Below are positions 33,814 to 41,613 of a stretch of DNA of 44,575 nucleotides, in pieces (within the stretch, counting starts at the first letter, position 1; each line of letters begins with the position of its first letter). A model generated the notes under the pieces. That model was given only the letters and a program-made list of their open reading frames with translations, did no database searches and was not told the DNA's origin. Where the stretch lies: assembly GCA_028868515.1 (NCBI GenBank), contig JAGWUI010000021.1, positions 1 to 44,575 of the forward strand, in the 5' to 3' direction. The stretch comes from Gammaproteobacteria bacterium (GTDB lineage: Bacteria > Pseudomonadota > Gammaproteobacteria > Pseudomonadales > Moraxellaceae). Made by a program: the position numbers and the translations under genes.

Positions 33814-35102
33814 ATACATTAACTATGGATACCTTGATTGCAGGTCTGCACAATGTATTGTTTGGTTTCGTTTTTTATTACCCAATGATCATGTCGTGGC
33901 TTTGGATTTTTGGTGGACTGTTCTTTTATTTGCGCCGAGAGGCTCGCCGTCCAAAACTACCAACGTTCGAGAAAATAGAAGGGTGCAGCATTCTCATTCC
34001 TTGTTTTAATGAGGAGGAAAATGTGCGTGAGACGATACGCTACGCACTGGCTACACGTTATCCCGATTTTGACGTGATTGCGATTAATGATGGTAGTCGT
34101 GATCGTACAGGCGAGATTCTGGATGAACTCGCTCGAAATGAACCCCGTTTGCGGGTGGTTCATCTGGCATCCAACCAAGGTAAGGCTATTGCATTACGCT
34201 CTGGTGCGATTAGTAGTCAGCATGAGTATCTGATTTGTATTGATGGTGATGCTTTACTGCATCCAGATACAGTCTCTTGGATGATGTCTCACTTAACCTC
34301 AGGACCGAGAGTTGGTGCAGTGACAGGTAATCCTCGTATTCTGAATCGTACTACATTGCTGGCCAAGATTCAGGTTGGAGAATTTTCTTCTATTATTGGT
34401 TTGATTAAACGTGCCCAACGCACTTATGGACGAGTATTTACGGTATCGGGTGCAATTGCAGGCTTTCGACGTACAGCACTTCATCGAATCGGCTATTGGA
34501 GCGATGATATGATCACCGAGGATATCGATATCTCTTGGCGATTGCAGATGGATTTCTGGGATGTGCGTTATGAGGCAGAAGCGCTGTGTTATCTGTACAT
34601 GCCAGAGACTTTACGCGGACTTTGGAAGCAGCGCCTGCGCTGGTCACAAGGTGGAATAGAAGTTTTGATTCGTCATAGTCTTGATCTATTTAGTTGGAAG
34701 CAGCGTAGGTTTTGGGGTGTGGCGATTGAGTATGTGCTCAGTGTTTTGTGGGCTTATGGGATGATGAGTGTGTTATTACTTTTCATCTTGGGATTTTTTA
34801 TTGATCTGCCTGATTTTTGGATGGTGGATCGTATTACGCCTCAGTGGTGTGGGTTGTTACTAGGCTTAACTTGTTTGATACAGTTTGTCCTGAGTCTATG
34901 GATGGATCGTCGTTATGAGCGTGGACGAATCTTGCGGAATTATTTTTGGGTGATCTGGTATCCACTATTGTATTGGGTGTTATCGATGTTGACGACAGTC
35001 GTTGCAGTACCTAAGACGCTGTTAAAAGAGAAAGGGAAACGTGCACGTTGGACAAGCCCAGACCGAGGAATACATCCTCATGATATTCCACAAGAACGTT
35101 AG
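33810..35102 (+). CDS. pgaC: Poly-beta-1,6-GlcNAc synthase PgaC (second copy)
   Basis: Second family 2 synthase, 430 residues. CSILIPCFNEEENV, INDGSRDRT, ICIDGDA, MITEDIDISW and QRLRWSQGG are all present. The TM layout is the same as the first copy, and the end WTSPDRGIHPHDIPQER is slightly longer. By eye roughly three quarters of core residues match the first copy, while the C-terminal TM segments differ more. Overlaps pgaB by ATGA; pgaD follows after eight bases. Confidence 0.95.
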   Translation: MNTLTMDTLIAGLHNVLFGFVFYYPMIMSWLWIFGGLFFYLRREARRPKLPTFEKIEGCSILIPCFNEEENVRETIRYALATRYPDFDVIAINDGSRDRTGEILDELARNEPRLRVVHLASNQGKAIALRSGAISSQHEYLICIDGDALLHPDTVSWMMSHLTSGPRVGAVTGNPRILNRTTLLAKIQVGEFSSIIGLIKRAQRTYGRVFTVSGAIAGFRRTALHRIGYWSDDMITEDIDISWRLQMDFWDVRYEAEALCYLYMPETLRGLWKQRLRWSQGGIEVLIRHSLDLFSWKQRRFWGVAIEYVLSVLWAYGMMSVLLLFILGFFIDLPDFWMVDRITPQWCGLLLGLTCLIQFVLSLWMDRRYERGRILRNYFWVIWYPLLYWVLSMLTTVVAVPKTLLKEKGKRARWTSPDRGIHPHDIPQER

Positions 35103-35110
35103 AGAAGCTG

Positions 35111-35602
35111 ATGATGATAAATCAAGATCGTAATGATATTGAAATTCCTAATTTTATTGATCGTCCTGATTTGCAAAGTTATGGACAAAAGACAGTCTCA
35201 TCGGTGCTTGCAGTAGTTGGCTGGACTTGTTGGCTATATCTAATTTTGCCTTTGTTGACATTGATTGCTTGGATTGGTGGATATCATCGAGTGAATCAGT
35301 ATGTCGTGTTGAATAAAGATGGTTTTTTGGAGCAAATCAACATTTTGGGTCCAGTGGTACTCATTATGGTTGTGCTACTACTGCTTTGGGCAACGTACAA
35401 TCTGCTTCGATTTAAAGATGTTGCGCGACGTAATGCTCCACAAAATACGACAGTAGAGGAAATGGCAGAACATTTTCATGTTGATGAAAAGCTTATTACA
35501 CGAGCTCAGGATCATCAGGTGGTCATCTTTTATTTTGATGAGCATGGCGCTATCACGAATGTCGTGGATTCAGAGCGTTTGACAACACTTGTTGATGTCT
35601 AA
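35111..35602 (+). CDS. pgaD: PgaD-like synthase accessory protein (second copy)
   Basis: 163 residues with two TM helices (SVLAVVGWTCWLYLILPLLTLIAW and NILGPVVLIMVVLLLLWATYNLLRF) and a C-terminal soluble tail (EEMAEHFHVDEKLITRAQDH). The N-terminal IDRPDLQSYGQKT and the tail motif YYF/FYFDE(S/H)G are shared with the first copy. Last gene of the second operon, followed by a terminator 46 bases on. Confidence 0.88.
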   Translation: MMINQDRNDIEIPNFIDRPDLQSYGQKTVSSVLAVVGWTCWLYLILPLLTLIAWIGGYHRVNQYVVLNKDGFLEQINILGPVVLIMVVLLLLWATYNLLRFKDVARRNAPQNTTVEEMAEHFHVDEKLITRAQDHQVVIFYFDEHGAITNVVDSERLTTLVDV

Positions 35603-35647
35603 GATTGTGGTGCAGAAATTGTAGTTTCTCAAAGTTATTTTGATCTT

Positions 35648-35680
35648 AAAAAAATAGACCGCCGAGGCGGTCTATTTTTT
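35648..35680. terminator. Terminator of the second pga operon (two-way)
   Basis: AAAAAATAGACCGCC-GA-GGCGGTCTATTTTTT is a strong hairpin with a T-run on both strands, so it can also end the convergent gltA transcript (stop at 35700). Its AATAGACC/GGTCTATT stem is the same as in the first pga terminator. Confidence 0.93.
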
Positions 35681-35699
35681 ACTCAACTTACGTTAAGAA

Positions 35700-36989
35700 T
35701 TAACGCTTATCAACTGGCACGAAGTCACGTTGTGTTGAACCAGTATATAGCTGACGTGGGCGACCGATTTTGTATGCAGTTGAGTGCATTTCTAACCAGT
35801 GGCTGATCCAGCCAACAGTACGTGCCAATGCGAAGATCACAGTGAACATGCTGGTTGGGATACCGATTGCTTTCAGGATGATGCCTGAGTAGAAGTCAAC
35901 GTTTGGATACAGTTTGCGTTCAACGAAGTATGGGTCGTTCAATGCGATTTCTTCAAGTTTCATCGCAAGCTCTAACTGTGGATCGTTGATACCAAGCGCT
36001 GCTAATACCTCGTCACATGTTTCTTTCATGACTTTAGCGCGTGGGTCGAAGTTTTTGTAAACGCGATGACCGAAGCCCATCAGTTTAACTTCTTTAGTTT
36101 TAACTTTTTCCATGAACTCTGGCACTTTATCAACAGTACCGATTTCATCAAGCATTTTGAGAACTGCTTCGTTTGCGCCGCCGTGTGCTGGGCCCCACAG
36201 TGCTGCGATACCTGCCGCAATACATGCGTAAGGGTTTGCACCAGTAGAACCTGCAAGACGTACAGTGGATGTCGACGCATTTTGTTCATGGTCTGCGTGT
36301 AGTGTGAAGATACGATCCATTGCTTTTGCAAGGATTGGATTGACTTTGTAATCTACATCAGCAGGAACGGCAAACATCATGTGTAGGAAGTTTTCTGCAT
36401 AGCCAAGGTCGTTACGTGGGTACATAAACGGTTGACCAACAGAATATTTGTAGCACATTGCTGCGATTGTTGGGATTTTTGCGACCAAGCGGATCGCAGT
36501 GATGTTGCGATGATCAACGTTGTTGACATCCAAAGCATCGTGGTAGAACGCAGACAGCGCACCAACAACACCACACATGACAGCCATTGGGTGCGCATCA
36601 CGACGGAAGCCGTCGAAGAATTTACGGATTTGGTCATGAACCATCGTGTGGTTAGTCACTAAACCAACAAATTCAGCTTTTTGTTCAGCAGTTGGCAATT
36701 CGCCGTTTAATAGCAAGTAACATACTTCGAGGTAATCAGATTCGCTTGCCAATTGAGCGATTGGGTAGCCGCGATGCAGCAATACACCTTTGTCACCATC
36801 AATGAAAGTGATCTTTGATTCACATGCAGCAGTTGCCATGAAGCCTGGATCGAAGGTGAAGTGATCTTTTGCTAAAATGTCTTTGACATCAATCACGTCA
36901 GGGCCAAGCGTACCGCTATAAATCGGTAAGTCAATTTGTTGTTCGTTGAGCGTGAGTACGGCTTTTTTGCCAGTCGAAGTGCCAGACAT
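35700..36989 (-). CDS. gltA: Citrate synthase (type II)
   Basis: Condenses acetyl-CoA and oxaloacetate to citrate. From ATG 36989 it is 429 residues, the usual length for the hexameric gamma-proteobacterial enzyme. The start at 36989 has GGAGAG about eight bases upstream; the longer frame to 37055 has no such site and adds a leader unlike GltA. Catalytic residues are visible in [32 protein letters not shown] and [10 protein letters not shown] (His, His, Asp). It is convergent with the second pga operon and divergent from sdhC, an arrangement typical of Acinetobacter. Confidence 0.97.
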   Translation of the reverse strand: MSGTSTGKKAVLTLNEQQIDLPIYSGTLGPDVIDVKDILAKDHFTFDPGFMATAACESKITFIDGDKGVLLHRGYPIAQLASESDYLEVCYLLLNGELPTAEQKAEFVGLVTNHTMVHDQIRKFFDGFRRDAHPMAVMCGVVGALSAFYHDALDVNNVDHRNITAIRLVAKIPTIAAMCYKYSVGQPFMYPRNDLGYAENFLHMMFAVPADVDYKVNPILAKAMDRIFTLHADHEQNASTSTVRLAGSTGANPYACIAAGIAALWGPAHGGANEAVLKMLDEIGTVDKVPEFMEKVKTKEVKLMGFGHRVYKNFDPRAKVMKETCDEVLAALGINDPQLELAMKLEEIALNDPYFVERKLYPNVDFYSGIILKAIGIPTSMFTVIFALARTVGWISHWLEMHSTAYKIGRPRQLYTGSTQRDFVPVDKR

Positions 36990-37614
36990 TTGGAAACTCT
37001 CCAGAAACGATAAACCATCGAAATGATTGAGAAAAAGTACATTGCAGTTGTGCAATATGTAAATCAGAATCAGGTTAAATCAACACTATTCCACTAAAAG
37101 AATCTGTTGTGTCTAGGTTGCAAAGCCGAACCTCATGGAATGACATTCATGACGTATTCAGAGCACACCTAAAACAATGCGCCGTATATTACTATAAAAA
37201 CAATAAAAAACGGCAACTGATTAGCAAAAAGTGTCTTGAGTTAATTGTGACGACAAGATAGCAAGCATCGTGATGTGCATAAACACTTTAATCATTTAAT
37301 CTGGTGATGTGCGCTTTTTAGAAATAAATATGATTAATATATAATCGATATTGTTGCATATTGTTGCTTTTAGCTGAATTGAAGTGGGTATGTTTGTTTA
37401 AAACAAGTCTCGAATCGTGACGATGCTGTTTGTATTTGTTTGCTTCAGTCATTATAATTTCGACACGTTTTAGACCCATTATTGCATCGAGTTTTCATGG
37501 TGCATTGTGTTCAGGTTTTTAATCTATTTTCTCACCCCAGCATTTGGCTGCTCGCATGGATGTTCAAGCAGAGTAGTTCGGCGCTAGGTAAATCTTCTAA
37601 GTCACTATTACAGG
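36990..37614. other. Divergent gltA-sdhC promoter region
   Basis: No convincing gene. AT-rich with likely promoters for both sides. The sdh promoter candidate is described separately. On the minus strand, TTGCCG and TATAGT/TAATAT near 37180-37220 may serve gltA but the spacing is poor. An open frame at 37482-37670 overlaps sdhC and lacks support. Confidence 0.6.
37430..37458 (+). promoter_or_regulatory. Candidate sdhCDAB promoter
   Basis: TTGTAT (37430-37435), a 17-base spacer and a perfect TATAAT (37453-37458). Transcription would start near 37465 and leave a leader of about 150 bases before sdhC. Confidence 0.55.
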
Positions 37615-38016
37615 ATGACCGCCTTGAAAAGCAAAAGACCTGTCAATTTGCCACTAAGTCAGGTGATTAGTGTCAATCTCAAATCGCCGGTGGCGATTGC
37701 ATCGATTCTGCACCGTATTTCTGGTGTCGTATTGTTCCTTTTAATTCCTGCGTTGCTTTATGTTCTCCAGCGCTCATTAGCTTCTCCACAAGAGTTCGAT
37801 GTTGTCCATAATGAAATTTTTGGCAATATTTGCGTACGTTTTGTGGTTTGGGTATTTCTTGCTGGGTTGATCTATCATCTTTTTGCAGGGATTAAACATT
37901 TATTTGCTGATATCGGTGTTGCTGAAGAGCTAGAAAGCGGACGTACTGCTGCTTGGTTAATGCTCGCTGCATCAGGTGTGGGTATCGTAGCAGCCTTTAT
38001 CTGGGTGGTGCTCTAA
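37615..38016 (+). CDS. sdhC: Succinate dehydrogenase cytochrome b556 subunit
   Basis: Membrane anchor of complex II, binds heme b and quinone. 133 residues with three TM helices. SPVAIASILHRISGV is the SdhC opening (Ser and Arg near the quinone site), and HLFAGIKHLFADIG carries the heme-ligand His region. ATG 37615 is adjacent to AGG and TTG 37624 has a better-spaced AGGA, so the exact start is uncertain by three residues. The stop overlaps sdhD as TAATG. Confidence 0.93.
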   Translation: MTALKSKRPVNLPLSQVISVNLKSPVAIASILHRISGVVLFLLIPALLYVLQRSLASPQEFDVVHNEIFGNICVRFVVWVFLAGLIYHLFAGIKHLFADIGVAEELESGRTAAWLMLAASGVGIVAAFIWVVL

Positions 38017-38366
38017 TGAAAAGTGCAACAGGATTAACGGGATCAGGTTCTCGTGATTGGGTTGTTCAACGTCTTTCAGCGATTGTGCTGGCGGTGTATA
38101 CCCTTGTCGTTTTTGGTTGGATTCTCTGTCATTCTTTGAGCAATACGCTCGATTATGTCAATTGGCATGACTTTATGATGGCGTTGCCCATGAAGCTTTT
38201 TAGCTTGCTTACGATTCTTGCTTTGGCAGGTCATGCGTGGGTTGGTATGTGGACAATTTTTACTGACTATATCAATGGTTCAGTGGCTGTGCGTTTGGTG
38301 TTGCAAGCTGCCACCGTAATTTCAATCGTGGTCTTTGTACTTTGGGGTATCCAGATTTTCTGGTAA
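38016..38366 (+). CDS. sdhD: Succinate dehydrogenase membrane anchor subunit
   Basis: Second membrane anchor of complex II. 116 residues from ATG 38016, which overlaps the sdhC stop; the longer frame from 37953 runs inside sdhC and is not used. GSGSRDWVVQRLSAIVLAVYT is the usual SdhD N-terminus. Three TM helices, with the His region ALAGHAWVGMWTIFTDYI, end in FVLWGIQIFW. Confidence 0.94.
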   Translation: MKSATGLTGSGSRDWVVQRLSAIVLAVYTLVVFGWILCHSLSNTLDYVNWHDFMMALPMKLFSLLTILALAGHAWVGMWTIFTDYINGSVAVRLVLQAATVISIVVFVLWGIQIFW

Positions 38367-38422
38367 TCAAGCAGTAATGCGCTGTATCAAAGCAAAGCGA
38401 TATAGGTTTAAGGAGAGTATTT

Positions 38423-40246
38423 GTGGCTGCATTGTCCAAAGATGACATGAGCAATATCAAGACCCTGAACTTTGACGCCGTCATTGTTGGTGGTGGTGGT
38501 TCAGGTATGCGTGCTTCATTACAACTTGCACGCGCAGGTCTAAAGGTTGCAGTTTTAACGAAAGTATTTCCAACACGTTCACACACTGTTGCTGCGCAAG
38601 GTGGTGTGGGTGCAAGTCTTGGAAATATGGCTGAAGATAACTGGCATTATCACTTTTACGATACCGTAAAAGGTGGTGATTGGCTCGGTGACGAAGATGC
38701 GATTGAGTTCATGACTCGCGAAGCACCAAAAATGGTGTATGAGCTTGAACACATGGGTATGCCGTTTGACCGTAATGCGGATGGTACAATTTATCAACGT
38801 CCATTCGGTGGTCATAGTTCTAACTATGGTGAGAAAGCAGTTCCGCGTGCATGTGCGGCTGCGGACCGTACTGGCCATGCGCTATTGCATACCCTGTACC
38901 AAAAGAATTTGGAAATGGGTACTCAGTTCTTCGTTGAATGGATCGCGTTAGATTTGATCCGTGATGATGATGGTGATGTACTCGGTGTGACAGCAATTGA
39001 CCAAGAAACAGGTACAGTTGGTGTTTTCCAAGCAAAAGCAACATTATTTGCAACAGGTGGTGCGGGTCGTATTTTCGCAGCATCAACCAATGCGTTCATC
39101 AATACGGGTGACGGCTTGGGTATGGCTGCACGTGCAGGTATTCCATTGCAAGACATGGAGTTCTGGCAGTTCCATCCAACGGGTGTTGCGGGTGCGGGTG
39201 TGCTCTTGACTGAAGGCTGTCGCGGTGAGGGTGGTGTGCTGCGTAATGCGAATGGCGAACCGTTCATGGAGCGTTATGCGCCGACTCTGAAAGACTTGGC
39301 TCCACGTGATTTCGTATCGCGTTCAATGGACCAAGAGATCAAAGAAGGTCGCGGTTGTGGTCCACGTAAAGATTATGTATTGCTCGATTTGACCCACTTG
39401 GGTAAAGAGACAATCATGAAGCGTCTGCCATCTGTATTCGAGATTGGTAAGAAGTTCGCGAACGTGGATTGTACTAAAGAAGCGATTCCAGTGGTTCCAA
39501 CGATCCATTATCAGATGGGTGGTATTCCAACTAACATTCATGGTCAAGTTGTTGTGCCTAAAGATGGTGAGCCAAATGTTGTGGTAAACGGTCTTTATGC
39601 AATCGGTGAATGTTCTTGCGTGAGTGTCCATGGTGCAAACCGTTTGGGTACTAACTCATTGCTCGATTTGATCGTATTTGGTAAAGCGGCTGGTGATCAC
39701 ATCACTGAAAGCGTGAACAAGTCATCTAGCGACTATAAGCCATTACCATCACATGTACTTGAGCGTAGTATGGCGCGTATCAACAAGTTGCAGAACTCAA
39801 CGCAAGGCGAGAATGCGCAAGATGTTGCTGATGCGATTCGTGCGGTTATGCAAACACATGCTGCCGTTTTCCGTACTCAGGCGATGATGGATGAGGGTGT
39901 TAAGCAAATTCTTGCGTTAGAATCACGTGTGAAAAATATTCACTTAGGTGATAAATCACAAGTGTTTAACACTGCACGTATCGAAGCGTTAGAAGTTGAA
40001 AACTTGTATGAAGTTGCGAAAGCAACCATGATTTCTGCTGCTGCGCGCAAAGAGTGTCGTGGTGCGCATACCGTTGTTGATTACGAATATCCTGCTGACC
40101 ATCCAACAATGGCAAACGGTCGTAACGATGAAGAATGGCGTAAACATACGTTGTGGTTTTCATCAGATAACCGTTTGGAATATAAACCAGTGCGTACTAA
40201 GCCGCTGACGGTTGATTGTATTCCACCTAAGCCACGTACATTCTAA
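38423..40246 (+). CDS. sdhA: Succinate dehydrogenase flavoprotein subunit
   Basis: Oxidises succinate to fumarate with covalent FAD. 607 residues, as usual. FAD fold GGGGSGMRASLQLARAG, FAD-linking His in RSHTVAAQGG, substrate loop HPTGVAGAGVLLTEGCRGEGG, active-site Arg/His region IHYQMGGIPTN, and GANRLGTNSLLD near the end. The start is taken as GTG 38423, six bases after AAGGAGAG; ATG 38447 is an alternative. Third gene of sdhCDAB. Confidence 0.97.
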   Translation: MAALSKDDMSNIKTLNFDAVIVGGGGSGMRASLQLARAGLKVAVLTKVFPTRSHTVAAQGGVGASLGNMAEDNWHYHFYDTVKGGDWLGDEDAIEFMTREAPKMVYELEHMGMPFDRNADGTIYQRPFGGHSSNYGEKAVPRACAAADRTGHALLHTLYQKNLEMGTQFFVEWIALDLIRDDDGDVLGVTAIDQETGTVGVFQAKATLFATGGAGRIFAASTNAFINTGDGLGMAARAGIPLQDMEFWQFHPTGVAGAGVLLTEGCRGEGGVLRNANGEPFMERYAPTLKDLAPRDFVSRSMDQEIKEGRGCGPRKDYVLLDLTHLGKETIMKRLPSVFEIGKKFANVDCTKEAIPVVPTIHYQMGGIPTNIHGQVVVPKDGEPNVVVNGLYAIGECSCVSVHGANRLGTNSLLDLIVFGKAAGDHITESVNKSSSDYKPLPSHVLERSMARINKLQNSTQGENAQDVADAIRAVMQTHAAVFRTQAMMDEGVKQILALESRVKNIHLGDKSQVFNTARIEALEVENLYEVAKATMISAAARKECRGAHTVVDYEYPADHPTMANGRNDEEWRKHTLWFSSDNRLEYKPVRTKPLTVDCIPPKPRTF

Positions 40247-40261
40247 TTAGGAGCATTCGAG

Positions 40262-40972
40262 ATGAGTCACGGAATCCGTACTTTTGAAATCTATCGCTAT
40301 GATCCTGATAAGGATAAAGCACCTTACATGCAAACCTTCCAGTTAGAGCTGGGTGATCATGATCGCATGCTACTTGATGCGTTGATTAAGCTGAAAAAAC
40401 TGGACGAAACTTTGTCATTCCGCCGCTCATGCCGCGAAGGTATTTGTGGTTCGGATGGTATGAATATCAATGGTAAAAACGGTCTTGCATGTTTGCAGAA
40501 CCTGAATGATTTGCCAGCAAAAATCGTTTTACGTCCATTGCCAGGTTTGCCGGTGATTCGTGATTTGGTTGTAGATATGAACCAATTTTATACTCAGTAT
40601 GAAAAAGTTCGTCCATATCTGATTAATGAACAGCCAGCTCCACCGACAGAGCGTCTGCAATCTCCAGAAGATCGTGAGAAGTTGGATGGTTTGTATGAGT
40701 GTATTTTGTGCGCATGTTGTTCAACATCATGCCCATCATTCTGGTGGAATCCTGATAAGTTCTTAGGACCATCTGCTCTGATTCAAGCGTATCGCTTTAT
40801 TGCGGATTCGCGCGATAAAGACACAGCAAAACGTTTGGCTGATTTGGATGATCCATTTAGCTTATTCCGCTGCCGTGGCATCATGAACTGTGTGTCGGTT
40901 TGTCCGAAAGGATTGAATCCGACCAAAGCGATTGGTCATATCCGTAATATGATTCTTGAACAAGCAGGTTGA
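40262..40972 (+). CDS. sdhB: Succinate dehydrogenase iron-sulfur subunit
   Basis: Carries electrons from FAD to quinone through three iron-sulfur clusters. 236 residues. The [2Fe-2S] cysteines lie in [20 protein letters not shown] plus [19 protein letters not shown] and [17 protein letters not shown] carry the [4Fe-4S] and [3Fe-4S] cysteines, with the quinone-site Trp region in PSFWW. ATG 40262 follows TTAGGAG. Last gene of the sdh operon, ended by the hairpin at 40991. Confidence 0.97.
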   Translation: MSHGIRTFEIYRYDPDKDKAPYMQTFQLELGDHDRMLLDALIKLKKLDETLSFRRSCREGICGSDGMNINGKNGLACLQNLNDLPAKIVLRPLPGLPVIRDLVVDMNQFYTQYEKVRPYLINEQPAPPTERLQSPEDREKLDGLYECILCACCSTSCPSFWWNPDKFLGPSALIQAYRFIADSRDKDTAKRLADLDDPFSLFRCRGIMNCVSVCPKGLNPTKAIGHIRNMILEQAG

Positions 40973-40990
40973 TCTAATCTGGTTCAAAAG

Positions 40991-41011
40991 AACGCACCCT
41001 TGAGGTGCGTT
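40991..41011 (+). terminator. Terminator of the sdh operon
   Basis: AACGCACC (40991-40998) pairs with GGTGCGTT (41004-41011), followed by TTTTGTTTTT, 18 bases after sdhB. Confidence 0.9.
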
Positions 41012-41329
41012 TTTGTTTTTCGTGGTGCGTAATTTGAGATTGCTTAGTAATATTTTCTTGCTTAATATCAGCTATAGCTCAAAAAAATCAAAAGAGTGTG
41101 CTTTCACATGATAGGATTTTCAACCATAAAACATGGCATGCAGATTGCTATATCTTGTGCAGTAATTATGTAATGTTGTGATATAAAATTGGTTTAATGA
41201 TTACGCACTATGGTGCAAAGTCATATTCGCCAAGCGGGTTATTGTAGTTGATCACCTGTTTGGCAAATCTGACTTGTATAAAAATGTCCACCCTAGATCT
41301 TATGGTCTAGAACATTCTCTTCATCATCA

Positions 41330-41613
41330 GGCGGAGGTAAATGCTTGAGCCGCGGTCTGGTCTACAAAAATCAACGTAAAGCGTTGGTTTGCGTCTAGTA
41401 ACCTGCGTGTGTTTGGCATAGTCTTGGATGGGTGCTCAATGAGAAAGTTGAGCGTTCGTTTGGTGAGAGATTGACGTCTACTTATTCGCTCAATGAGCGT
41501 CTAGTTGACTGTGATGGTGAGGCATTTTTAGGCGCAGAACTGCGAAAGTGAGATTTCATTTCAACAGTTCTGTAAAAGGTTAGATTGCTGTTGATTTAAA
41601 GACGAGTAAACTC
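41330..41613 (+). ncRNA. Structured sucA 5' leader, possible riboswitch or attenuator
   Basis: The 280 bases before sucA hold several helices: AATCAACG/CGTTGGTT (41369-41389), GCTCAA/TTGAGC (41434-41453) and CGCTC/GAGCG (41487-41499). The last two exclude a third: TTGAGCG (41448-41454) can pair seven bases with CGCTCAA (41487-41493). The 9-base repeat GCGTCTAGT occurs at 41391 and 41497. A GGAGG at 41333 precedes a 17-codon TTG frame (41345-41398) and an ATG frame of 12 codons (41341-41379), so a leader peptide is possible. A sucA-II RNA motif has been reported upstream of sucA in Pseudomonadales; I could not check the consensus. The stretch 41018-41329 holds only a TATAAA (41277) and a CTAGA/TCTAG palindrome (41293-41310). 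Confidence 0.5.

Noticed and set aside
35700-37055. Long form of citrate synthase
   Set aside because: The extra 22 residues are unlike GltA and the internal ATG 36989 has a ribosome-binding site.
37482-37670. 62-codon frame upstream of sdhC
   Set aside because: It overlaps sdhC in another frame, has no ribosome-binding site and its product resembles no protein I know.
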